DNA of 64,000 bases from Plantibacter sp. VKM Ac-2880 (GTDB taxonomy: Bacteria > Actinomycetota > Actinomycetes > Actinomycetales > Microbacteriaceae), in NCBI RefSeq assembly GCF_015351235.1, contig NZ_JADKSJ010000001.1, positions 744,001-808,000 on the forward strand, written 5' to 3'. This document shows, in pieces, positions 7,215 through 15,030 of the stretch. The number at the start of each line of letters is the position of its first letter. Positions within the stretch are counted from its first letter, which is position 1. The position numbers were made by a program, and so were the translations under genes. The notes beneath the pieces are model-generated. The model had not been told where the DNA came from and did no database searches. It saw only the letters and a list, made by a program, of their open reading frames with translations.

Positions 7215-8678
7215 ATGCGCAGGTCGACGGAGGAGTTCGATGCGGTGGTCGTCGGTGCCGGCCCGAACGGGCTCGCCGCGGCGGTGACCCTCGCGCGGGC
7301 CGGCCTGCACGTGCAGGTGGTGGAGCGGGGCGACACCATCGGCGGCGGGGCCAGGACCGCGGAACTCACCCTCCCGGGCTTCCACCACGACATCTGCTCG
7401 GCGGTCCACCCGATGGCGCTCGCTTCGGGGTTCTTCCGCTCCTTCGGCCTCGAACGCCGGATCGAGCTGATGGTGCCGGAGATCTCCTACGCGCACCCCC
7501 TCGACGACGGCCGCGCGGGTATCGCCTACCGCGACATCGACCGCACCGCCGAGGCGCTCGGCCGCGACGGACCGGCGTGGCGCTCGCTCATGGGGCCGCT
7601 CGCCGCGGACGCCGACCGCGTGTCGCAGTTCACCGGCGGCAAGCTGCTGCAGGTACCCCGTCACCCGGTCACGGTCGCCAGGTTCGGCCTGCGGGCGCTC
7701 GAGCAGGGGAGTCCCGCCTGGAACCTCCGGTTCCGCGAGGACACCGCCCCGGCGATGCTGAGCGGGGTGGCCGCGCACTCGATCCGGCCCATGCCGAGCC
7801 TCGCCACCTCGGCGGCGGCCCTGTCGCTCGGCGCCTACGCCCACGCCCGCGGCTGGCCGATCCCCATCGGCGGCAGCCAGGCGATCGTCGACGCGCTCGC
7901 CGCAGACCTCCTCGCCCACGGCGGCGAGATCGTCACCGGCACCGAGGTGCGCTCCATCGACGAGCTCCCGTCCGCGCGTGCGGTGCTGTTCGACACGACG
8001 CCGAAGGCGCTCGCCGAGATCGCCGGTTCCCGGCTCCCCGACACCTACCTCCGCCGCCTCTCCCGCTTCCGGTACGGCGACGGCGTCGCGAAGGTCGACT
8101 TCGCCCTGTCCGGTCCGGTCCCCTGGACGAACCCCGAACTCGCGAAGGCGGGGACCCTCCATCTGGGCGGGAGCCGGCCGGAGATCGCCGCGGCCGAGCG
8201 GGACGTCGCTCGTGGTCGGCACAGCGGATCGCCCTACGTCCTCATCTCGCAGCCCGCGGTCGGCGACCCGGGACGTGCGCCGGGCGATGCGCAGGTCCTC
8301 TGGGCGTACACGCACGTGCCGAGTGGCTCCGCGCTCGACCAGACGGAGGCGATCACCCGGCAGATCGAACGGTTCGCCCCGGGCTTCCGCGACGTGATCC
8401 TGACGTCCGCATCGATGACCGCTCGCGACATGGCGCGGTACAACCCGAACTACGTGCTCGGCGACATCGCCGCCGGTGCCGCGAGCTTCGCGCAGCTCGT
8501 CGCGAGACCGGTGCTGTCGAACGACCCGTGGCGGACGCCGACGCCCGGCATCTTCCTCTGCTCGTCCTCGACGCCACCCGGCCCAGGCGTCCACGGGCTG
8601 GCCGGGTGGCACGCCGCCCGCAGCGCGCTCCGCTCCGTCTTCGGGCGCGACCGGATGCCCTCGCTCGCTCCGGATTGA
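7215..8678 (+). CDS. NAD(P)/FAD-dependent oxidoreductase, phytoene-desaturase type
   Basis: 487 aa. The N-terminal dinucleotide-binding motif V-V-G-A-G-P-N-G-L-A-A-A (13-24) and V-E-R-G-D-T-I-G-G-G-A-R-T are typical of the amine oxidase/carotenoid desaturase superfamily. The C-terminal motif (S-S-T-P-P-G-P-G-V-H-G-L-A-G-W-H-A-A) is the second FAD contact of the CrtI-like NAD(P)/FAD group. No carotenoid genes lie beside it, so the substrate is unknown. Start ATG follows GGGGGCAGG; other upstream sequence in frame belongs to the SDR gene. Likely second gene of the SDR-FAD-SRPBCC operon. Confidence 0.85.
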   Translation: MRRSTEEFDAVVVGAGPNGLAAAVTLARAGLHVQVVERGDTIGGGARTAELTLPGFHHDICSAVHPMALASGFFRSFGLERRIELMVPEISYAHPLDDGRAGIAYRDIDRTAEALGRDGPAWRSLMGPLAADADRVSQFTGGKLLQVPRHPVTVARFGLRALEQGSPAWNLRFREDTAPAMLSGVAAHSIRPMPSLATSAAALSLGAYAHARGWPIPIGGSQAIVDALAADLLAHGGEIVTGTEVRSIDELPSARAVLFDTTPKALAEIAGSRLPDTYLRRLSRFRYGDGVAKVDFALSGPVPWTNPELAKAGTLHLGGSRPEIAAAERDVARGRHSGSPYVLISQPAVGDPGRAPGDAQVLWAYTHVPSGSALDQTEAITRQIERFAPGFRDVILTSASMTARDMARYNPNYVLGDIAAGAASFAQLVARPVLSNDPWRTPTPGIFLCSSSTPPGPGVHGLAGWHAARSALRSVFGRDRMPSLAPD

Positions 8679-8734
8679 GCACCACCCCGCCGATCACCGA
8701 CCGCCGCCACCTGTCCACCGAAAGGAACCTCATC

Positions 8735-9322
8735 GTGTCCCACACCACCCGCATCCTCGATTGCCCGCCCGATCGGGTGTTCGCCGTCTTCGCCGACGGG
8801 TGGCTCTTCCCGTCGTGGGTGGTCGGTGCGTCCCGCATGCGTGCCGTCGGCGACCGCTGGCCGCATGTCGGCGGCAAGCTGCACCATTCCTTCGGCGTCT
8901 GGCCGGCCGTGTTGAACGACGAGACGACCGTGTTGCAGTGGGATCCGCCGCACCGCTTCGTCATCCAGCCGAAGGGCTGGCCGATCGGCGAGGCGCGGGT
9001 CGCGGTCGAGGTCGAACCACACGAGCGAGGCTGCGTCGTCCACCTCCACGAGCAGGCCGTCACCGGGCCGGGTGCCCTGATCCCCGTCTGGCTGCTCGAC
9101 ATCGGCCTGCACCTCCGGAACATCGAGACCCTGCGTCGGCTCGCGCACCTCGCGGAGGGCGGCGCGGGCGGGACGCACCCGGTGGACGCGGCCGAACCGA
9201 CGGAGGCGGACCGTGCGCCGGCCGAGTTCCCGAAGCGGTCGTTCGCTGCGAGGACGGCGTCACTCGTGGTGGTCGCCGCGCCCCTGCTCTTCCTGGCGGG
9301 TCGGCTCCAGCGCCGCCTGTAG
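8735..9322 (+). CDS. SRPBCC family protein with C-terminal membrane anchor
   Basis: 195 aa. Residues 1-140 form a START/Bet v1-like hydrophobic-ligand fold (C-P-P-D-R-V-F-A-V-F-A-D-G-W; helix L-L-D-I-G-L-H-L-R-N-I-E-T-L-R-R-L at ~125-140). A variable linker leads to a short hydrophobic segment near the C-terminus (~175-188). The start is a GTG 8 nt after AAAGGA. It follows the FAD oxidoreductase by 56 nt; together with the membrane-anchored SDR this may be a lipid- or polyketide-modifying set, which is inference. Confidence 0.8.
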   Translation: MSHTTRILDCPPDRVFAVFADGWLFPSWVVGASRMRAVGDRWPHVGGKLHHSFGVWPAVLNDETTVLQWDPPHRFVIQPKGWPIGEARVAVEVEPHERGCVVHLHEQAVTGPGALIPVWLLDIGLHLRNIETLRRLAHLAEGGAGGTHPVDAAEPTEADRAPAEFPKRSFAARTASLVVVAAPLLFLAGRLQRRL

Positions 9323-9373
9323 CGCATGAGCGGCGGCCGGTGCAAGGTCCGCCGCCGCTCTTCGCCGCTCCCA

Positions 9374-9379
9374 TACCGT
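9374..9379 (+). promoter_or_regulatory. -10 box of leaderless permease gene
   Basis: TACCGT ends 6 nt before the ATG at 9386, and no Shine-Dalgarno is present. This spacing supports the chosen start of the permease. Confidence 0.5.
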
Positions 9380-9385
9380 GTCAGC

Positions 9386-10729
9386 ATGAGCACCACTGAA
9401 CCTGCGACGAAGGAATCACCGGCCGGCCTGAAACGGGACATCTCGGGGAAGATGCTCTACCTCTTCATCCTCGGCGATGTGCTGGGTGCCGGGATCTACG
9501 CCCTCATCGGTCAGATCGCCGGTGAGGTCGGCGGGGTCACCTGGGTTCCCATGATCGTGGCGCTCCTGCTGGCGCTGCTCACGGCGGCGTCGTACGCCGA
9601 ACTCGTCACGAAGTACCCGAGGGCGGGCGGCTCGGCCGTGTTCGCGGAGCGGGCGTACAAGCGGCCGGTGGTCTCCTTCCTCGTCGGCTACTGCATGCTG
9701 GCGGCGGGCGTCGTGAGTGCCTCCGGGCTGGCGTTGGCGTTCGCCGGCGACTACCTCGCGACCTTCGTCGAGCTCCCGCCGGTGCTCGGCGCCGTGCTGT
9801 TCCTCATCGTCATCGCCCTCATCAACGCCCGGGGCATCAAGGAGTCCGTGCGGACGAATCTCGTGATGACGATGATCGAGACCACCGGCCTCGTCCTCGT
9901 GGTGGTCGCCGTCGCGATCATGCTCGGTGGTGGCAACGGCGACCTCGGCCGCGCGACGCAGTTCCCCGAGGGTGCCAGCCCCGTCATCGCGGTGTTCGGC
10001 GCGGCTCTGCTCGCGTACTACTCCTTCGTCGGCTTCGAGACGAGTGCGAACGTCATCGAGGAGGTGCGCGACCCGTCGCGGGTGTACCCGAAGGCGCTGT
10101 TCGGTGCGCTCGCGACGGCCGGTGTCCTCTACGTCCTCGTGGGCACCGCGGCGTCGATCGCCGTGCCGGCAGACGAACTCGGTGAGTCGACCGGCCCGCT
10201 GCTGACGGTCATCCAGGCGACCGGCGTGGGCATCCCGGCGTGGCTGTTCAGCCTCATCGCGCTCGTGGCCGTCGCGAACGGCGCATTGCTCACGATGATC
10301 ATGTCGAGCCGCCTCGCCTACGGCATGGGGTCGCAGGGGCTGCTTCCGAGCGCGTTCACGAAGGTGCTGCCAAAGCGTGGGACGCCGTGGGTCGCGATCC
10401 TCGTCACCACCGGTGTCGCGATGGTCCTCACCGCGACGGGCAGCATCGCCACCCTCGCCGAAACCGTCGTCCTGCTCCTCCTCATCGTGTTCCTGAGCAC
10501 GAACATCGCGGTGCTCGTGTTGCGACGCGAGCGGGTCGAGCACCAGCACTTCCGTGCCTGGACGGTGCTGCCGGTGCTCGCCGTCCTGTCGTGCCTCATC
10601 CTCCTCACGCAGCAGAGCGGCGAGGTGTGGTTGCGCGGTGGCATCATCGTCGCGGTGGGTGTGGTCCTGTACGTGATCACGCGGGTGGTCCGTCGTCGGA
10701 AGAGCGGTTCGGACGTCACCGCACAGTGA
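9386..10729 (+). CDS. APC family amino acid permease
   Basis: 447 aa with about 12 transmembrane segments. The first helix carries G-D-V-L-G-A-G-I-Y-A-L-I-G, the substrate-binding unwound-helix motif of APC transporters. The helix-6 region (A-L-L-A-Y-Y-S-F-V-G-F-E) and the loop E-E-V-R-D-P-S-R-V-Y-P-K-A also match. It would import amino acids or related amines by cation symport; the substrate cannot be assigned. Start at the ATG 6 nt after a TACCGT box. It is transcribed independently of the upstream SRPBCC gene. Confidence 0.9.
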   Translation: MSTTEPATKESPAGLKRDISGKMLYLFILGDVLGAGIYALIGQIAGEVGGVTWVPMIVALLLALLTAASYAELVTKYPRAGGSAVFAERAYKRPVVSFLVGYCMLAAGVVSASGLALAFAGDYLATFVELPPVLGAVLFLIVIALINARGIKESVRTNLVMTMIETTGLVLVVVAVAIMLGGGNGDLGRATQFPEGASPVIAVFGAALLAYYSFVGFETSANVIEEVRDPSRVYPKALFGALATAGVLYVLVGTAASIAVPADELGESTGPLLTVIQATGVGIPAWLFSLIALVAVANGALLTMIMSSRLAYGMGSQGLLPSAFTKVLPKRGTPWVAILVTTGVAMVLTATGSIATLAETVVLLLLIVFLSTNIAVLVLRRERVEHQHFRAWTVLPVLAVLSCLILLTQQSGEVWLRGGIIVAVGVVLYVITRVVRRRKSGSDVTAQ

Positions 10730-10765
10730 CCCTGTGCCCGCTTGGCCCGCTCGCGGCTTCGGCGG

Positions 10766-10819
10766 TAGCATCCCTCCATGCGAACAGGACGACGTGTGTC
10801 GGGTGACGGGATCGGCTGA
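10766..10819 (+). CDS. Leaderless 13-aa upstream ORF coupled to DUF6328 gene, with its -10 box
   Basis: TAGCAT (10766-10771) is followed after 6 nt by ATG (10778). The ORF encodes M-R-T-G-R-R-V-S-G-D-G-I-G and stops with TGA at 10817-10819, overlapping the next ATG by one base (TGATG). The DUF6328 gene itself lacks a clear ribosome binding site, so termination-reinitiation is likely. The coding part is 10778-10819. Confidence 0.5.
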
Positions 10820-11325
10820 TGTCCGCCGCCCGTGACACCGCCGCCGCCCGGCCTGAGGACGGTCGCGACGAGACGCTCAATGAGCGTTCCGACCGCAACT
10901 GGTCGGAGCTGCTGCAGGAGTTCCGGGTGCTCCAGACGGGCACCCAGATCCTCGCGGGGTTCCTCCTCACGCTGCCGTTCCAGCCGCGGTTCGGGGAGTT
11001 GAACGCCTTCGACCACGTGCTCTACCTGATCCTCGTCGTGCTCGCCGTGACGGTGACGCTGCTCGCGTTGGCGCCGGTCACCATGCACCGGCTCGTGTTC
11101 CGGCAGGGGGCGAAGCCGCAGCTCGTGCAGGTGTCGAGCAGGATCCTCATGGTGTGTCTGGCGGCGGCGTCCCTGTTGTTCGCCGGGATCGTGATGTTCG
11201 TGTTCGACTTCGTCACCTCGCCCGCCGTCGGGGCGTGGGCCGGTGGGGCTGTCGTGGTGCTCATCGGTCTGGTGTGGATCGTCGGCCCGCGGTGGATCCG
11301 GGCGGCTCGCGACCGCGCGGCCTGA
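10819..11325 (+). CDS. DUF6328 family membrane protein
   Basis: 168 aa. A charged N-terminus is followed by W-S-E-L-L-Q-E-F-R-V-L-Q-T-G-T-Q-I-L-A-G-F-L-L-T-L-P-F, a signature shared by actinobacterial DUF6328 proteins. Four transmembrane segments lie at about 45-60, 68-90, 110-130 and 135-155. Function unknown. Translation is probably coupled to the 13-codon upstream ORF. It is followed 54 nt later by an independently promoted HIT gene. Confidence 0.8.
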   Translation: MSAARDTAAARPEDGRDETLNERSDRNWSELLQEFRVLQTGTQILAGFLLTLPFQPRFGELNAFDHVLYLILVVLAVTVTLLALAPVTMHRLVFRQGAKPQLVQVSSRILMVCLAAASLLFAGIVMFVFDFVTSPAVGAWAGGAVVVLIGLVWIVGPRWIRAARDRAA

Positions 11326-11379
11326 GTCGTCGACGCGTGTTGGGCGACTGTGCCTGGTGACCGACCGGACAATGGGGTG

Positions 11380-11802
11380 ATGTCCGACACCTGTATCTTC
11401 TGCCAGCTCATACGCGACGAGCCCGCCGACGTCGTCTGGGTGGAGCGCGAAGACGAGGCCGTCGCGTTCCGGCCGTTGCCCGAGTCGGCGCTCGCACCGG
11501 GGCACACGCTCGTCGTGCCGCGGGCGCACAGTGTCGGCCTGCTCGACGCTGACCCGCGGGCGTTGCAGGCGACGACGGCGCTGGTGCAGCGGGTGGGTCG
11601 CGCGATGCGGGCGGCGCTCGGTGCGAACGGGGTCGTCGTGTTGAGTGCGTCGGGTGCCGATGCCGGCCAGAGCGTCCCGCACTACCACCTGCATGTCGTG
11701 CCCTGCTGGGACGACGACGGGGTCACCTTCTGGCCCGATGGGCTGTCGCAGCATCGGGTCGACGGTGACCCGTACGAGCTCCTGGCGGAGATGTTCGAGT
11801 AG
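11380..11802 (+). CDS. HIT family nucleotide hydrolase/transferase
   Basis: 140 aa cytosolic protein. The histidine triad is H-Y-H-L-H-V-V-P at ~105-112; an N-terminal C-x-F-C pair is present but the usual second zinc pair is not evident. HIT proteins hydrolyse nucleoside phosphoramidates or dinucleotides. The ATG (11380) is preceded by GACAAT with a 6-nt gap, consistent with a leaderless transcript; a further upstream start would add residues not found in the family. Confidence 0.88.
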   Translation: MSDTCIFCQLIRDEPADVVWVEREDEAVAFRPLPESALAPGHTLVVPRAHSVGLLDADPRALQATTALVQRVGRAMRAALGANGVVVLSASGADAGQSVPHYHLHVVPCWDDDGVTFWPDGLSQHRVDGDPYELLAEMFE

Positions 11803-11824
11803 CTGGAACTCGCTGCGCCTTGGG

Positions 11825-11855
11825 TTGACCTCAAGGCCGATTGAGGTTCTACGGT
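11825..11855 (+). promoter_or_regulatory. SoxR/MerR-type promoter and operator
   Basis: TTGACC (11825-11830) and TACGGT (11850-11855) are separated by 19 bp, the over-long spacing typical of MerR-family promoters. The spacer holds a 20-bp inverted repeat, ACCTCAA-N6-TTGAGGT (11828-11847), which closely resembles known SoxR boxes (CCTCAA-N6-TTGAGG). The ATG of the flavin reductase follows the -10 by 6 nt. No merR/soxR gene is in the window. Confidence 0.8.
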
Positions 11856-11861
11856 TGAAGC

Positions 11862-12401
11862 ATGACCATTCCCACCACGCCGTCCACCGATCCCGACGCC
11901 CTCGCCCGTGCCGCGACCGTCGACGGGTTCAAGACGGCGTTCCGCGACCACCCGGCCGGCGTCGCGCTCATCAGTGCCGCAACCGATCGAGGCGACGTCG
12001 GCCTGACGGCGTCATCCGTCGCGTCCGTCGCCGTCGACCCGCCCATGCTGTCGTTCTCCGTCACCCGCGCGACGGGTTCCGCCGGCGGGCTCCTCAGTGC
12101 GGGGACCGTCGTCGTGCACCTCCTGGCGGATCACCACCTGGAGGTCGCGAAGGCGTTCGCGAAGACCGGCGAACCGCGGTTCACGCCGGAGCAGCACTGG
12201 GAACGGCTCCCGACCGGTGAGCCCTACCTGCCGAGCGCCCGTGCCGCGTTGCGCTGCCGGATCGTCCAGAGCGTGCCGGCCGGCAGCTCGATGCTCGTCA
12301 TCGCCGAGGTGCTCGAGGTCATCCCGCCCGGGACGGACGCGCCGGCACTCGTCTACCAGAACCGCAACTTCCACCGTCTGGAGTCCGACCCGCTCGGTTG
12401 A
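11862..12401 (+). CDS. Flavin reductase family protein
   Basis: 179 aa, the usual length. The flavin-binding fold is recognisable from F-R-D-H-P-A-G-V-A-L-I-S-A near residue 30, the conserved G-L-T-A-S-S-V-A-S-V-A-V-D-P-P-M-L-S-F (~48-65), and the C-terminal P-A-L-V-Y-Q-N-R-N-F-H-R-L. Such proteins reduce FMN/FAD with NAD(P)H, often for a partner monooxygenase; none is adjacent. The leaderless start lies directly behind a SoxR/MerR-like promoter, which points to induction by redox-cycling compounds or metals. Confidence 0.88.
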   Translation: MTIPTTPSTDPDALARAATVDGFKTAFRDHPAGVALISAATDRGDVGLTASSVASVAVDPPMLSFSVTRATGSAGGLLSAGTVVVHLLADHHLEVAKAFAKTGEPRFTPEQHWERLPTGEPYLPSARAALRCRIVQSVPAGSSMLVIAEVLEVIPPGTDAPALVYQNRNFHRLESDPLG

Positions 12402-12499
12402 GCGTCGGCCGGGCGGGATGAGCCTCAGACGCGCTCAGCTGACAGTCGGAGCCGCCGGCGCGGGTCTCCCGAAACCGTGACTCCCGATCCGGCTGAGCC

Positions 12500-13462
12500 T
12501 CAGACGCTCGCCGCGACCGCGCCGATGTCCGCGATCGCTTCGATGACCCGCTCGGGGTGCTCTGCGATCCGGTTGAGGACGTAGAGCCACCACTCGGGTC
12601 CGTAGACGAGGTACTCGCGTGTGGTGAAGCCGCGGCGGCGGAGATCGTCGAGCAACGCCGTGCCGAGTCCCTGGAGCATCTCGAACTCCACGTGCGGCTG
12701 GCGCAGCTCATCACCGAGTGCGGCCTCGAGCGCCGCGATCAGGTGCGGGTCGTGTGTGGCGATGTTGACGCGGTGGCCGGCCCGGACGAGACGCGTGATC
12801 ATCGCGATGTACGCCGCCGTCATCGGTGCGGCGTCGCGCGGGTGAGCCACCTCGGTCGATTCGAGGAAGGCGCCCTTCACGACGCGCACCGGCCCTGGAC
12901 GGGTGAGCACGCGCTCGAGATCGGCTGGGGTGCGGTGGAGTCTCGCCTGCAGGGTGATGCCAGTCTCCGGGAACCGGTCGGCGATCTGCTCGAAGATCGA
13001 GAGGACGAGATCGGTGCGGTCCGAGCCCTCCGCGGAGATCATGATCGAGGTGTCGGCGTCTCTGGCCGCCTGCGCGAGCGTCAGACCGTTCCGGAGACCG
13101 AGCTCGGCGGAGACCACCGAGCCGATGTGCGAGAGGTCCAGGGAGATCGTGGCGGTCTGCTCTGCCGCGCCGATGCGTCGCGCGAGGTCGACGAACTCGA
13201 CCGTCTGTTCGTCGGCGATGCAGGCGTCGCGGATGGACTCGCCGACGAGTTCGATGCTGCCGAGGTGCCCGCGGTCGGAGTTCGCGGCGAGGAGTCGCAA
13301 CGCCGAAGCGGCATCGTCTCCGGCGATGTACCGGACGGCGACCCGTCGGGCGATGGCGGCGGCCTCCGGGTGGGCGAGGACCCGTGCTTTGAGGTCCTCG
13401 TCGAGGGCCCAGGCGCGCAGGGTGTCGGCGGCGCGTGAAAGGGTCTCGTCGTTCATCAGCAT
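12500..13462 (-). CDS. Proline dehydrogenase family protein
   Basis: 320 aa monofunctional enzyme of the PRODH (PutA barrel) superfamily, which oxidises L-proline to pyrroline-5-carboxylate with FAD. Visible motifs include V-R-V-V-K-G-A-F-L-E (~190-200), N-I-A-T-H-D-P-H-L-I (~232-241), E-F-E-M-L-Q-G-L (~258-265) and Y-V-L-N-R-I-A-E (~297-304). The ATG at 13462 follows TAGGGT by 6 nt on the minus strand, so the transcript is probably leaderless; a second ATG lies two codons inside. No P5C dehydrogenase gene is adjacent. The 98-nt gap to the flavin reductase stop shows nothing recognisable. Confidence 0.88.
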   Translation of the reverse strand: MLMNDETLSRAADTLRAWALDEDLKARVLAHPEAAAIARRVAVRYIAGDDAASALRLLAANSDRGHLGSIELVGESIRDACIADEQTVEFVDLARRIGAAEQTATISLDLSHIGSVVSAELGLRNGLTLAQAARDADTSIMISAEGSDRTDLVLSIFEQIADRFPETGITLQARLHRTPADLERVLTRPGPVRVVKGAFLESTEVAHPRDAAPMTAAYIAMITRLVRAGHRVNIATHDPHLIAALEAALGDELRQPHVEFEMLQGLGTALLDDLRRRGFTTREYLVYGPEWWLYVLNRIAEHPERVIEAIADIGAVAASV

Positions 13463-13564
13463 GGTCCGACCCTATCTAGTCCGTCTGCGTGCCCATCTCG
13501 TCTGCGTGCCCGGCTCGGTAGGAGCACCTGTGCGGTGTGGGCGGTGCGCGCTACGCTCGCTGAC

Positions 13565-14137
13565 GTGGCGAGCTTCGAGGAGAAACCGATCCTGGACCTC
13601 ACGCTCGAGGAGTGGGAGGCCTACCTCGTCGGTGCGCCGAGCGATGCGGGGGTGCGGCTGAAGCTGCGCAAGAAGACCTCGAAGGCACCGGGTATCACCT
13701 GGTCGGAGGCGCTCGACGTGGCGCTCTGTCATGGCTGGATCGACGGGCAGAGCAAGCGCCTCGACGACGACTACACCTTGCAGGCGTTCACTCCGCGACG
13801 GAAGAACAGTCCGTGGTCGCAGATCAACCGGGAGCACGTCGCCCGGCTCATCGACGAGGGGCGGATGCGTCCGGGTGGGCTCGCCGAGGTCGACCGGGCG
13901 AAGGCAGACGGTCGGTGGGACGCCGCCTACCGGCAGAAGGATGCGGTCATGCCGGCCGACCTCCAGGCCGCACTCGATGCCGATCCGGCTGCGGCGGCGT
14001 ACTTCGCCACCCTCGGTCGTACCGAACGGTTCCGGGTCTTCTTCCGATTGAACGGCATCAAGACGCCCGCCGTCCGGGCCGCTCGTATCGTCGACGTCGT
14101 CACGAAGGCGGCGCTCGGCGAGCAGCACTATCGGTGA
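13565..14137 (+). CDS. YdeI/OmpD-associated family protein
   Basis: 190 aa. The sequence L-T-L-E-E-W-E-A-Y-L, W-S-E-A-L-D-V-A-L-C-H-G-W-I-D-G-Q and F-T-P-R-R-K-N-S-P-W-S-Q-I-N matches the YdeI family (bacteriocin-protection/OmpD-associated), whose biochemical role is unclear. The GTG start is placed 7 nt after a TACGCT box; an in-frame ATG at 13535 would lie upstream of that promoter. It is followed 15 nt later by a mycothiol-dependent enzyme gene, likely co-transcribed. Confidence 0.85.
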   Translation: MASFEEKPILDLTLEEWEAYLVGAPSDAGVRLKLRKKTSKAPGITWSEALDVALCHGWIDGQSKRLDDDYTLQAFTPRRKNSPWSQINREHVARLIDEGRMRPGGLAEVDRAKADGRWDAAYRQKDAVMPADLQAALDADPAAAAYFATLGRTERFRVFFRLNGIKTPAVRAARIVDVVTKAALGEQHYR

Positions 14138-14152
14138 CGGGGAGGAGCACGG

Positions 14153-14758
14153 ATGACGGTTTCACCGAGGATGGTGTGGACGGTGGTCCATGCCGAGCGT
14201 CGGAAGCTCGTCGCCGACCTGGCCGGACTCAGCGAGGCACAGTGGGCCACCCCGTCGCTCTGCGCGGGATGGGATGTGCACGACGTCGTGGCGCACCTCG
14301 TCGATTCGGCGAAGACGACACGTCTGGGATTCGCTCGACGGCTCATCTCCGCCCGGTTCGACTTCGACCTCGACAACGAACGCGGCATCGAGCGGGAGCG
14401 GCGCGGCCGTCCATCGGAGACGCTTGCAGCCCTGGCCGCTGCCGCCGAGCTGAGCCACACGCCGCCGGCGCGCCTCACGACCAGGCTCGTCGAAGCCGTC
14501 GTGCACGGCGAGGACATCCGCCGGCCGCTCCGTCTTCGCTCGAGCTACCCGACGACGGCTGTCGTACAGGCGTTGGAGTATCAGCTTCGGACGCGCGTCT
14601 CGATGGGCGGCGGCAAGGAACGCTGGCAGGGTGTCCGACTCGTCGCTGACGACACCAGCATGAGCTGGGGTGGCGGGCCCGAGGTCCGCGGTTCTGCGCT
14701 GGACCTCCTGCTTGCGGTCTCGGGCCGCCCAACCGGGGTCACCCTGCCGGGATTCTGA
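14153..14758 (+). CDS. Maleylpyruvate isomerase family mycothiol-dependent enzyme
   Basis: 201 aa. An N-terminal DinB/MDMPI four-helix domain has L-C-A-G-W-D-V-H-D-V-V-A-H-L-V-D (38-53), including the metal-binding His, and E-A-V-V-H-G-E-D-I-R-R-P (~113-124) as the second histidine region. Members transfer or remove mycothiol, the actinobacterial thiol. Good Shine-Dalgarno (GGGGAGGAG) upstream of the ATG. It is the last gene before the repeat-rich region at 14.78 kb. Confidence 0.85.
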   Translation: MTVSPRMVWTVVHAERRKLVADLAGLSEAQWATPSLCAGWDVHDVVAHLVDSAKTTRLGFARRLISARFDFDLDNERGIERERRGRPSETLAALAAAAELSHTPPARLTTRLVEAVVHGEDIRRPLRLRSSYPTTAVVQALEYQLRTRVSMGGGKERWQGVRLVADDTSMSWGGGPEVRGSALDLLLAVSGRPTGVTLPGF

Positions 14759-14779
14759 GGGGGAGAAGCGGGCATGTGC

Positions 14780-15019
14780 CCTTCGACAAGCTCAGGGATC
14801 GAGAGTCTGCGGGACCGGGAGTGCTACGGCGGGGGACAGGGTGGCGCCCTTCGACAAGCTCGGGGATCAGCGTGTTCCGGGCGCACCTGGGCCGGTCACT
14901 GAGCCTGTCGAAGTGCGCACGACAACCCCTTCGGAAAGCTCAGGGGCCGAATCGTTCCCGACGGACCACGCCCGGTCACTGAGTTTGTCGAAGCGCGCAC
15001 GAGGAACCCTTCGACAGGG
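14780..15019. repeat. Cluster of palindromic REP-like elements
   Basis: At least five degenerate copies of a CTTCGACAAGCTCAGGGATC-type element in both orientations: about 14780-14800, 14847-14868, 14894-14913 (inverted), 14927-14946 and 14974-14993 (inverted), plus a partial copy at ~15007. Opposed copies can form cruciform or REP-type hairpins. This and the array at 16371 flank the DUF222-HNH gene. The 272 nt between the genes holds nothing else. Confidence 0.85.
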
Positions 15020-15030
15020 AACGGAAGTGC

